Assembly: GCF_000002235.5 (NCBI RefSeq)
Contig: NW_022145613.1
Coordinates: forward strand, 10,850,429 to 10,914,428
DNA length: 64,000 nucleotides
Reading direction: 5' to 3'
From: Strongylocentrotus purpuratus
Lineage: Eukaryota > Echinodermata > Echinoidea > Camarodonta > Strongylocentrotidae
Part shown: piece by piece, positions 1 to 11,300 of the stretch
Layout of the letters: every line of letters begins with the position of its first letter
How positions within the stretch are numbered: position 1 is the first letter of the stretch
Translations under genes and position numbers: made by a program
The notes under the pieces: model-generated
Seen by the model: only the letters and a program-made list of their open reading frames with translations
Told to the model about the DNA's origin: nothing
Database searches by the model: none

Positions 1-1915
1 GGGTCTTCTAAGGATGAAGGTTGTATAGGCTACAATGTACAGTATATGAGATTTTACTTTAAAATCTGGCATGAATTCCTTCCTATGTAGCTCTACTTTT
101 TAGGGTGTCTTTCTAAAAATGTATGGTTGCAAGATCACTGTTGTGATATATATAATATATAATGGATTTTCCTCTCCTTTTTTATTAAATATATTCAGAG
201 TACATACCAAATTTGTTATTTCAGTAAAATTTTGTATGGTTATCGACTTTAACCTCTACATGTATAAAAGAGGAATTCACAAGAACCGTAATATACCTAG
301 GGATAAAAGGGATTTCTTGTCCATCAACATACATGTACAGTATGATAAATATGATTGACCAACTGAAGCTAGTATGGCTAATGTAAGTATGTTACTTTAA
401 TTTGTGTCATATTATCTCAATTTCCTGCTGTACTTTACTGCGATGTACTTTGTTCATGTGTATACAGGTCGTCACCTGCTCGTGCCAGGTAGGTCTTACT
501 GCACAGGGAGTTGAGCGTTTAAATTCCATCCCTAAATGACAATTTTCTTTGAGGTGTAGCATTAGAAAAGAGAAATCTGAAGACAGAACACTATTATGTA
601 GTGGAATTCTTAAAAAAAGAGTAAATCTTCAGCTGACTTGAAAATGAGTTACGAGTTGTAACTTTTGTTCTAAATGTTTGGTGAACTCAAGATAATGTCA
701 CCAATACAGCTAATCTCTTATATGGCTGATGGTGATGTTATTTTTTTTTTTAGGGGATAAAACTGTAGATTGCTTCAGATTTCCCTGTCTGCAATAAAAC
801 TTGTTACTTATGTAACCAACTTTTTAATTTGTTTTAATACAGATTTTGACAGACATTAAAGTGTCCTCTTTAGACAGGAATCAAGGAGGTTTATAACATT
901 CAGCTATCTAACTCTTATGTCTTTGATTGAATATTTTGCTAAAAAACAAATTTTCAGAGAAAATTGCCATAAAACCTTGACAAAGCTTAACCATTTATTA
1001 TCTTCACAGGCTTTGAATATGAACAGTGTCTTAACAATCTTCCACTTGTACTGCTAAGTGCTAATGCATGTGGAAGGCTATATTTTTAGGGCTTTGAATC
1101 AAATTATCATTGAACCAAGCCTTAAAAAGTTAAACATTTAGGAAGTTGTTACACAATGTATGAGTGATTCAATTATACTCTCCAAAGAGGGCCATGAATT
1201 TCACTTTAGTAGCTGCAAATGTGTGCTACTGTATGATTCATTTGGGCTTTCTGTCGGTCTAAGTGCGCAGGCCAAAGTGGTCCACCCTCTAAAACTGATG
1301 AAATTCAAGGCCTGTGTGTGTGCATTTCTCATGAACAAGTTTTGTGACTTCATCGCTGCTTTCCTACATGTTTCCTTCATGTAGTTTTATATTTTGTATT
1401 ATTTAGTTTCATATAACAACATTGCTTACTTCAACCAGTGTTGTGAGCTATGTATTCTTTGTGTAGACCTCGAGAATGATGACACATGCAGTAGCCAGTA
1501 TGAGACAAAAAATATTGTTTTTCATTATTTCATTCATAATCATGGCTACAATATGCTACAAGTCTGCAGTCAAACTAAGACTTAGACATTAGATCACATA
1601 TCAAAATTTCACATAGATTTCATACATTATTAGCAATTAGCAATGCTAGATGAGATCTCATTTTCAGCATAGCCAGATCTACGCATGTTTTTTTAAAGTG
1701 AGGTTTGAATCTTTCATCAATCTTGAAAGTGAAGGTGTTTTATTGAATTTATGCTTCAAGATTGCACTCCCTAAAAGCCCGATCCATACATGCTTACATA
1801 AAATAAGGCCCGCATGGATCGGACTTGGGTTCCATCCATTCTTCATTTTCTTCATACCCCTCAACATCCGTAATAGTCCTGGGTAAAGTTTTTAAGGTTG
1901 ATTTTATACATTTAA

Positions 1916-2447
1916 AGGTACTATGTCCCATTTGCAGGCCAAAAAAATGAAAAAGTTAAATTCCAACTGCATTTGAAAGATAATACTAATTTAGAACTTC
2001 CCTAAAAAAGGTAGGGCTTGAAAATGTCTTCAAGTGGGAAAATAATGACTATTAGTTGTCAAATCGACTTTAGGGCTATAGAGCCCAAAAGTAATAGTCT
2101 TGATTTTTAGACAATGGTACTGAATGGTCATACGTTTTATGCTGCGCAAAGATTCAATCAGTTTAATCTTGGCCATCACAAGAAGTGGGTTATTGATGTA
2201 GACAAATGCTCATGTACCCTTTACAACTCTTTTCATGTATGTTATTACCAAAGAAGAAAAAAGGCCAGTCAGTCACTCAATAGTGTCTGACAGTGAAGTC
2301 TAGCAAGTAAACGGGTTTCCTTGCATAATTTGAATATGAGGACACTGCTAACGTTTAAATTTCACAGATAGGACATACATGACATATTCATAATTCCTGC
2401 AAAGTTCTACAGAATTGGAGGTTGGCTGCAAAAGGGACATAGTACAT
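1916..2447 (+). mobile_element. Non-autonomous TTAA DNA transposon, family A copy 1
   Basis: The element begins AGGTACTATGTCCC and ends with the inverted counterpart GGGACATAGTACAT. TTAA flanks it on both sides (1912-1915 and 2448-2451). It is nearly the same over its whole ~532 bp as the elements at 3399-3932 and 47947-48475 (the latter inverted). Precise ends, inverted termini and a TTAA target duplication fit a MITE of a TTAA-targeting superfamily such as piggyBac or Kolobok; the superfamily is inferred. The ~90-codon frame that is open in the other two copies is interrupted here by an in-frame TAG. Confidence 0.9.
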
Positions 2448-3398
2448 TTAAGCTGTACACAAGTTAACTTCTTAGGTGAATTGGTGATTACGTGTATGTA
2501 CACTTTAAAGTTTAGAAACATTTTTAATTTAAAAAAAAGAGGGAAATTCAGTACCCTATATTCTGCCATGCATCACCAGGCCTTGAGAAGAGTGGGAATT
2601 GGCTTGTGTTCCTGTCATGTGTGTCTATCATGCTTGTAGTAGTCCTCATGCACTACAGGAAATATTATGTCAATCATTCTTGAGGAAAAAGAATGTAACG
2701 GTATATATGTTTTAAATTGACTTCATAAGTCTTCTGTAGTCTGTGCTGTACAGTATGTATCTGGAGTGTACTGTATTCATATTCATATTCATGTTTACTG
2801 TAGGTTGCTTTGAAGTGGTCGTGGATTTAAAAAAAAAAGGAAAACTCCCTGATTAGTTTGTGTGTTTGTAGTCCCAAGTGTTTTTATACTTTTTTTATCT
2901 TGAAAAATTGCTTCCATTAATTAATTACAAATATGCCTGCAGACAACCGTCACACAAGATTTGTACTTCTTTAGAATTGGAATGTTATATAATACTAAGT
3001 TAAAACCATTTTCCAACTGCTGTCCCACTGTCTTTCCCATTTGGCTCATGTTTTGTTCATTTTCCATTTCATTGTTTTTGAAAGCGAGTGGTCCTTCCTT
3101 TAAACAATCATTTTTCCGAAGTGGCGATGTTTTAACTCTTGAGCATGTTGTTGGTTGAACAGTTCTTTACTCTATAGAGGGCGCTCTAATTTTGCCTTTC
3201 CGTGTCTTTTTTAGATCAATCAAAATAGACGATTACGAGAACGGGTCCCGTAAAACAGGAAAACCTGTACCTGAGAATCAAGTGTATGTACAGGCATGTT
3301 TGCAAAGAGCAAGTCAGTCATTTGCTGTTGTTTTCATGACGTGTTTCTCTTGTGAAGAAGCTGGTTTCATTGCATTTCATGTCTTTCATGGTCATTAA

Positions 3399-3932
3399 AG
3401 GTACTATGTCCCATTTGCAGGCCAAAAAAATGAAAAAGTTAAATTCCAACTGCATTTGAAAGATAATAATAATTTTGAACTTCCCTAAAAAAGGTGGGAC
3501 TTGAAAATGTCTTCAAGTGGGAAAATAACGACCATTAGTTGTCAAATCGACTTTAGGGCTATAGAGCCCAAAAGTAATAGTCTTGATTTTCAGACAAATG
3601 TACCGAATGGTCATACGTTTTATGCTGCGCAAAGATTCAATCAGTTTAATCTTGGCCATCATAAGAAGTGGGTTATTGATGTAGACAAATGCTCATGTAC
3701 CCTTTACAACGCTTTTCATGTATGTTATTACCAAAGAAGAAAAAAAAACAGTCAGTCACTCAATAGTGTCTGAAAGTGAAGTCTAGCAAGTAAACAGGTT
3801 TCCTTGCATAATTTGAATATGAGGACACTGCTCACGTTTAAATTTCACAGATAGGACATACATGACAATTATTCATAATTCCTGAAAAGTTCTACAGAAT
3901 TTGAGGTTGGCTGCAAAAGGGACATAGTACCT
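3399..3932 (+). mobile_element. Non-autonomous TTAA DNA transposon, family A copy 2
   Basis: Second direct copy of the family at 1916-2447, about 1.5 kb away. Ends are AGGTACTATGTCCC and GGGACATAGTACCT, with TTAA duplications at 3395-3398 and 3933-3936. It contains a 90-codon open frame (3501-3773) that is almost unchanged in the third copy, at 47947-48475. The similarity covers the whole element, coding or not, so the frame may only reflect youth. No transposase motif was recognised in it. Confidence 0.92.
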
Positions 3933-3998
3933 TTAAATGAGGCTGCCGTTGTAGTGGTGTTTTACCCTTAAGCCTGGCCCTGTTCACTTGAGATAATG

Positions 3999-4044
3999 TA
4001 CCCCCCCCCCCCTTACCCCCCTTTCTTTCTCTCTCTCTCCCCCC
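3999..4044. repeat. Poly-C and CT-rich microsatellite
   Basis: A poly-C run is followed by more C-rich sequence, a TTTCT/CT stretch and a short final C run. It is simple sequence in the GLS upstream intron. Confidence 0.85.
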
Positions 4045-4226
4045 AAAAACTGCACATGGAAAAATTACTTGAAATTGTAATAAATGGCGAGTGCCCAGGA
4101 TATAAAGAAGTGATAAAAAGGCAAGCCAACCCTTGTAATTATTTCATTTGTAAAATTTTGTATGAAAGCAGAAAAAGAAGATCAACAGAATGACAGAACT
4201 TTGAAATAAATTGGACCAATAACAAT

Positions 4227-4310
4227 GATAATAATAATAGTGTAAAATTATAGAGCGCACACACCGTCCAGGGACGCTCATGGCGCTAGCTCAGCAACAG
4301 TTCTCTTTAA
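4227..4310 (-). repeat. SINE 3' tail fragment (probable)
   Basis: A short (AAT)n-type tail is followed by TTATAGAGCGCACACACCG and a GC-rich segment containing CATGGCGCTAGC. The AAT tail joined to a TATAGAGCGC-like box resembles the 3' ends of tRNA-derived SINEs elsewhere in this window (compare ATGAGCGCTATACAA at 14022 and 63640), read in reverse. Family assignment is inferred. Confidence 0.45.
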
Positions 4311-5539
4311 TTCAAGTAAAGTAAACAATTTTGCAATTTACATTTATATCGCCCATTTCAATAAGAAAGTTATGAATGTTTAAAATTTGAGATCACTTTG
4401 CAAATCTCGAATTGGCAGTTTGGTCAGTGTATTGTGATGAAGTCGCTGATAAATCTCCTGTTCGTCATATACAAACAAATATCATTGATTTCTCTTTTTC
4501 TACTAATTGCCTTCTCTTTTGGGGCACTACTCAAAATATATTATGGATAACATACCCGGTATTATTATACATGTAGGTCCTCTTATGAGAATACAGAACC
4601 TCCCAAGTCATCATTTTTCGACAATTGAAAATGTTGTCATTTTGTGTGTTGGTTTTGTGGAGACATGAAATGAAGTGAATGGGAAGCTATTTGTTTTCAA
4701 ACCTTTTTGCAGCATGATTTTATGAAGTAAAATTGTTAATATGGCAGTTTGAATTTTTGATTGGCTCATTTTTTAAATCAGTGTGACTTCATTATCCATG
4801 ACTCCATTTCAATCTTATCATACAAGTACACATCAATTGTTGCTGCCTATGTGTATTTGTACATTGTACATACTGTATGTACATGTAGCAATATTGCAAC
4901 CTTGTTATGTCGGCCAAAAGACACAAGAATGTCAGAAGTGGGACCAGCAAAATTTGCTTGTTGTAATCAGAGTTTGTTATAATTGTTCTTTATACATTAT
5001 GTAAGAGGCTCCTCTACAGTGTGTTTGCATTGAATCATGAGTCCAAGTAATAATCGTTATTCCAGAAGGAAATGTTCATACATGAACACCTGTTAATAAG
5101 TTATGTAATAGCCATAATTGTAACATGTGAAATGAAAGAAAAAAAAGAATAGCAAATTCTAGTTTACGCTTCTGATCAGTCATATTGTGCATTATGTGCA
5201 ATTTAGAAAAAAATAAAAAATAGTTGAAATAAAAAGAAATGCTATACTCACATAAATAAATAATAACTGTGCACTTCCTATTGATGCACTACAATGCAAA
5301 TGATGCATCATAACCTTCTCTCACAGCAAAACAAGAATGTCGCAGGAATAAAACTATAATCTTTTTGGTAGACAGCTTATTATCACAGTTAACAATTAAA
5401 TAATACATGTAGTACCACTGTTAACAAATGCAGAAGTGCTTTATGTAATTTGCGTGTCTGTTTCACCTGCTGCTAAGAAAGCATGTGTAAACTGTAAGTA
5501 AGCAAAAAGGGGACTGGCAGCTCTAAGTCCTCTCCGAGG

Positions 5540-5622
5540 GACTTGATAATGAGGATTAATGCCGAACCTGGGATCCATAGTTACGAGACCACTGCTCTAC
5601 CACTGAGCCATCATGCCTCCGA
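5540..5622 (-). repeat. tRNA-derived SINE head (reverse strand)
   Basis: On the - strand the sequence reads as a tRNA-like head: TGGCTCAGTGGTAGAG (complement of 5596-5611) is a classical pol III box A. A box-B-like CCCAGGTTCGGC follows about 30 bases later. The body does not fold as a clean tRNA and has no CCA-proximal acceptor stem that I can pair, so I call it a SINE remnant rather than a tRNA gene. Confidence 0.6.
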
Positions 5623-7926
5623 CAATGTAATTCTTTATGTATTTTCTGAAAAAAGCAAAATCTGAATATTTGTCTGTAACTTTAAGCATGTGCTGCGATT
5701 TTTGGGGTTGTCACATGATCAACAACAGGAAGGAAAATCCAGATGGCCCTTCACAAGATTCGAGATTACAATTTTTGAGGTCTGGATACTGAGTAAATTT
5801 CATTCAAAAATAAATTCACTTGGGCAATTCTTTTCATTATTTAAACTGTAATTGCTTTATGATTTGTAGCACTAGTACACGGATAAGCGTTGGGTTTTTA
5901 CTTGTTTGGCAAGTGTTTAACACATTGGCATATAGAGTGTATTCAACAAACTCTGCAATAAATAAGAGAACATTTGGTAATATCTTTTGATTTGTCTATG
6001 CTCTGTAGTGACGAAGTGACTACGATAAGGAAAAGGTGAGAAATCTAAAATTTTGTTTTTATTTAAAAAATTTTAATTCATTTTCATTTATTGTTAATGA
6101 AATCATCAAATTTTGCCCCCATCTTCTCTTTTTTGCTTTTGAATTTTCAATCATAAAAGTGTCTTTTACTAAACAGAAAGCTGAGTGTTTGGCACTAGAA
6201 ATTATTTCCAGTTTCACTTCTATGAATTTATAAGGGAAAAAAAAGAGGAACAGTTATTGAAAAATATAAGCTTTGAATGATTTGTAAAAAAAAAAGATTA
6301 TTTGGTTTAATCACATGCTCAAAATTCAGCTTTCTGATTCATTTTCTGTAGAATTTTGAATTTTTTTATGTTGTTAATTATTAATGCAAACATGCATTTT
6401 CACATGTATATTTTCATGGCAATGCCACTTTAAATTAGGAGAAAATCCATGATCATGCTTTCTAACATGTTAGATTCCCAATAGATATATAAAAGCCTGT
6501 TCGAACAACAAAAAACGTACATACCGTAGACAGAATGATGTTATTTTTAGTCTTTTTTTTTATATTCTAAAATCCTTCCCATTGTTAACCAAAGTACCAA
6601 ACTAAACTTTGTTGTTGTTTTTATTGTTCTGTTTTATACATGATTCTCAAAACTGAAAATTGAATCGGTGTTTTTCTTGACTGATGATTTTATATTCCTG
6701 GTTTTCTTTAACGTTAATAAGTAATTTCATGAATTTATAACCAGTAACTTTAATCAAATTAGAAATCCTTTAAATAGGAATGTACATTTTCATGCAATCT
6801 CCATTCATTTGTCACTCAAGGCAGTGTCATTTTCCTATTAGCATAAATCTTCTTTTTTTCCCTTCTTTTCTTCTAGAATACAGATCCCAAAAATTCTTTT
6901 CATCAGCAAACAGTGTCTCTTAGGCCAAATAACAAAATGAAGTGTTTCTCACCCCCGCCAGCTGGACGAGAAACACATAATTTTTGTTATGTGGCCTTAT
7001 GGAAATGCTTGTATGTGTATCTGAAATATAAAGAAAAAATGTATTAAATTGCATACATGACACATGTACATCTTCTATGAATTCATTCTGTAGCAGATAG
7101 GACCCTGAAACCCTGTGTTGCATGACCTTGCTAGGGGTCAAGAACCAACAAAATAAAAATCAAACTGAATTTATTTCAATTTGATATCATTTTTGGTTGG
7201 GAGAAATATGAAAACCCAACTGATTAAAAAAAATGTGGCCCACTGTGCATGGACCATACACAAGACTGTTCAGAGTGTTTGACCGCAATGAAAATGAAAT
7301 CATTGTTTCATGCCCCATTGTTATTGGATGCGACTTGAGGGGATGGGGTAAAGGGGGGGGGGGTAGTTGCAGACACTCCCACCCCTCATCTCGAGTCTAA
7401 TCATTACATCTTGAAACTCGCTATGTTGAATTCTTGTTAACATTTAAAAGAAAGGTGACATGAAAATTGTATTTCTTTTTAAGTCTCAAGAAGTGATCAA
7501 AAGTCCTTGATATGTACAGCATTTCTTGGGATGTACAATGTAGGCCGGCATGAACAGAACATATTTTATGATCCTAATAGTGTTTTGATTAAATTAATAT
7601 TATATTGATGAATGAGTTATTCTAATGATTTCGTTGTTGTTTCACTTTTATACTAGTGTAACTGATAAATTATTCATTAGATTTTGTTGTTGCTGCAGTG
7701 ACTGAAAAAAGGTCCCGATATCATGCATTATTGACTATGCTTCGTTATAGCATTGCTTTTATGCAGTTTTCAAAAATGTCATCTTTATACAGCACTTTAT
7801 TGCTTTGTTTCACTTTTGCTTTAGTACATGTACATAATTCATGCATATTACCATTGTAGGTAGTTACATGTATGGTTAAAAAGTATTTCCCTTTGTATAA
7901 TTGGCTCTTATTTTGTTCATTGTTCA

Positions 7927-7948
7927 GGGAGGGAGGGAGGGAGGGAGT
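7927..7948. repeat. (GGGA)n tetranucleotide repeat
   Basis: Five to six GGGA units in an AT-rich intron. Confidence 0.85.
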
Positions 7949-8256
7949 ACTTTAGATGTACACTGTAAGCTTTAATATGTCACATTCTAAAGAAATATAA
8001 ATTAGAACAAATCAATTTTTTACATACTTGAACATTTACAAAAAATTTGGTAAGGGCATGAACTTTGTTTTAGCTGTAAAAGGGCAAATATGTAATATGT
8101 AAAAAAGTAATGAATACATTTTTTATTACCCTTGAAAATTAAATAATCTACATGTACACACATGTACACACATGTACACTGTATGCCAGCTATAAAAATA
8201 TGAACAGTAGACTATAATACGTTAACATTGTGTTTTTTTGCTGCTCCCCCATACAG

Positions 8257-8335
8257 CTTTCCCAGCCTGGAGGAGCTTGTGTTTAACATGTTGAGTCAAG
8301 GTGATGGAACCATCTCAGTTAGCACGTTCTTTGAT
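8257..8335 (+). CDS. GLS: GLS visible exon 1
   Basis: After one base finishing a split codon, it translates as [20 protein letters not shown] and on to FFD (visible residues 1-26). It matches the human stretch [22 protein letters not shown]. Acceptor ATACAG at 8251-8256, donor GTAAG at 8336. It ends in phase 0. Confidence 0.92.
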
Positions 8336-11300
8336 GTAAGTTTGAATTGAAGGCAAGATTAATTTCCTTCTAAATACAATTTTTGAACGGCTTTGCCGAT
8401 GAACACATGCACATAAAAACATGATAATTATGATAAGCATGCTGATATGTAATAAAGTTGGATTTTAGTATGTAATCTTGATACCTGTCATTTTTTGGTT
8501 TGTGTGTGTACCGGTAAGCCTTTTCCCCCCAGAAGTATATACAGTGCGTCCCAGAACAAAAGAAACCAAGAATTATTGATGCTTTATCATTATTTCATAA
8601 CTTAATCACAATTATAAATAATAAATGACACATACATTTGTAAAGCTTAGATCCTCTTCTTTCAATTGATGCAACTCATATGATGCACATTTCACGCAAG
8701 AGCGTTTACAAACAATTTGAAAAAAGGTTACCAAAAAGTCACTTGGCGGACAGAATCTGAAAATCACATTTCCAAAAAGTTAATTTTCTGCCCTTTCATA
8801 TGACACCTTAATTGGGAAAAATGAGCCAGAAATAACAAAGTTCTGTTTGTTTAAAGTAATGCTTGCATTTCCATAATTTTATCAAACAAATTTGTTTTCA
8901 CTGGCTTGTCAACAAAACATATGGTAGTTTGTTGTTTGTTGCTACGTCTTCTTTGTTGCAGACACTAAACGTAATTATGGTGAAAGCTGATGTCCTCAAA
9001 ACTACTTTTAGTTTCTTTGTACTACTCTGTTTGATGTGGTGTTCTTATCCAATGCATACCTCATTCACTATGCAATATTTCTAAATATAATTTTTCTTGA
9101 TTAAAATTTAGTATAAAGTCTTTGTGTAAATCAAGTATGTTGTGGATATCACAAGTTTATACTCTTTTCTTGGCCAGGCTCTGCAAGCAAAAGGTTTGAC
9201 CCTGAACGACCCCAGACTGAAAGAGTCGATGGATAACTTCCGTTCAAAACATCTTCCTCAGTTTCCAGAGAGAATAGGAGATAAATATCTCACTGCTGAT
9301 GAATTTAAAGAGTAAGTCTGCCTTGTTTGACATTTTTGTCCAGGAGTATAATGATAAAGATGAAAATGATGATCAGGATGATGATGAATGATTATGATGA
9401 TGATGATGATTACAATAACAATAAGAACAACAACAACAATAATATTTGATATTTTTTATAGCACTTACATCCACCATGCAACTTGTTGAAGAAAAGCAAT
9501 GATGACATAACCATACCATACACAGAGATACACATCATACATTTAAAATATTCAGAAAGTGTTGACAATTTTTGATAATCAACAGGAAAAAAACGATATC
9601 CTTTGCGTCTACATTGAAGTTGTATACCAAATATGCTAGGGCAAATATAAGGTATTTTACTCAACTTATCAAATGACCCATTCCAATTGCAGCTGATAGC
9701 TTGGATTACATGAATTCCATGGAAAATGATGTGGGATACATACAGATAAAAAATAAAAATAAATGCCATTGACTTGCCCAGTGTGGTTATCATTTAGTAT
9801 ATACGGTATACCGTGGTATATAAATCATCAGCTACATGTACATGGACCTTAAAGGTAAAGACCAGTTATGGTCATGCGATTGCATTGTGAAAGAAACGGT
9901 GTGGAATCGATCAGAAAAGGTTGATCATGTAGCACATAGCACAGCATGTAGCATGGTGTGTACTGCAAGGTTCTGGAGTCATCTTAATGATAAGAAATTT
10001 GGCCCATTTTGGGTAAAATTAGGCGCACTGTACACAGAAAGATGTACATGTATATGTGACTACACAAACAAGTGGCATAAAAATCGGGCCTCATTTTTAA
10101 GCTGTTATCATATCTAGAATATGAAGGCATTTGAACAGCCATGCTTTTCAGGGAAAATTTTTCCTCTGATGTTCTACAACACTTGCATAATAACAATGAT
10201 AACGCTCACAAATTATTTTTCACCTCTCCCCTGAACTCAACCTTCTCTTTAAACATATCTTCAAAATGAAAAATCAATGTTTGTTGTGCCCTCCTACAAT
10301 CATGACCATACTGTTGTATTAAATGAAACGTTCTCTTTCCGTTATCTGTAGCTGCGTACAAGACAACATTGTCCTGATTGGACGTGCCCTTCAGAACAAG
10401 CTTATCATCCCTGACTTCCCTGAGTTTGCTGCCACCATCCAAGAAACGTTTGAAGAAGCTAAGAACAATGAAACTGGAGAGGTAAGAAGGATTTTCGTTG
10501 TTGTTGTTGGGCTTTTTTTTGGGGGGGGGGTGGGGTGGTCGTGCCTAGTCACTTGCATCAAATTAATGATATGAAAAGTATTTATCAAAGTCAAAGTTAA
10601 ATTTTGTCACGGCAACACAGGCCACTAGGCTTTTGAGAGTCCTGTATTTGCAAAACATACCTATAAAAAAAATCCATTTTAGCTCTTTGGGATTCTCAGG
10701 GACCCCCAATATTTGGATAGAGTATGAGTCGGAGATATGATTTCATGTGTCATTTGGCCATTAAGTACATCATGATGTCATCATAATGGCCTTGGAACTC
10801 AAAATATGAATTTGCATATTATGACGTCAGCATATTGACGGAAAATTGAGTGTATCTCTGTAAATATTGATTGTTTTTCTCCCGACTTTTGATATGTTGT
10901 AGCTGAGACAATTCTCTACACTAGAGGTGACATTTTTCTTTCATTTTAACAATGACATTATAGCCCATTTTTGTTATTAAAGGAGGCATGTCAATTTTGC
11001 CAATTTGCGTGTATTATCTATGGGAGGTGACTTTTTCTGAAATCTTCATTCTACATTCCAGTATTGTTTGAGCAATATCTTGTTTTTTGTTCGGTTGATT
11101 TTCTGCCAGCTTCGAATATGGTGTAGCTGAAAAAATTTCCTACGTGAAAGGGGATATTTATATTTTAATCAGATGTTGGGATCATGGTGTGATTTGAGAA
11201 TCCCATTTTCCGTTTAAGTGTAATGTCTATGTGGATTTTTTTTGTATATCGGTCAAATCATTTATCTCCCATTCCAGCGACCCAGGTTTGATTTTGGTTG

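Larger units (their letters stand above)
1..8256 (+). other. GLS: Upstream intron of GLS (3' part)
   Basis: This AT-rich stretch precedes the first recognisable glutaminase exon, whose acceptor lies at 8256. That exon begins with one base completing a split codon, so at least one coding exon (transit peptide and N-terminus) lies left of the window. No coding similarity was recognised here. Its content is two copies of a TTAA transposon (1916 and 3399), a C-rich/CT-rich microsatellite (3999-4044), a SINE tail (4227-4310), a reverse tRNA-derived SINE (about 5540-5622) and a GGGA repeat (7927-7948). Open frames in it are short and unremarkable. Confidence 0.8.

Noticed and set aside
1765-1830. 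Inverted GATCCAT...ATGGATC pair around a SINE- or MITE-like text
   Set aside because: The arms are short and imperfect and no target duplication was seen; not strong enough to call an element.
3501-3773. 90-codon frame as a stand-alone host gene
   Set aside because: It lies wholly within a transposon with TTAA ends and recurs in another copy; kept only as a finding about the element.
5540-5622. A functional tRNA gene on the - strand
   Set aside because: Box A is good but box B is degenerate and I could not pair an acceptor stem; a SINE head is more likely.
9410-9793. 127-codon - strand frame ending in a leucine run
   Set aside because: It runs into a trinucleotide repeat inside a GLS intron, with no similarity recognised.
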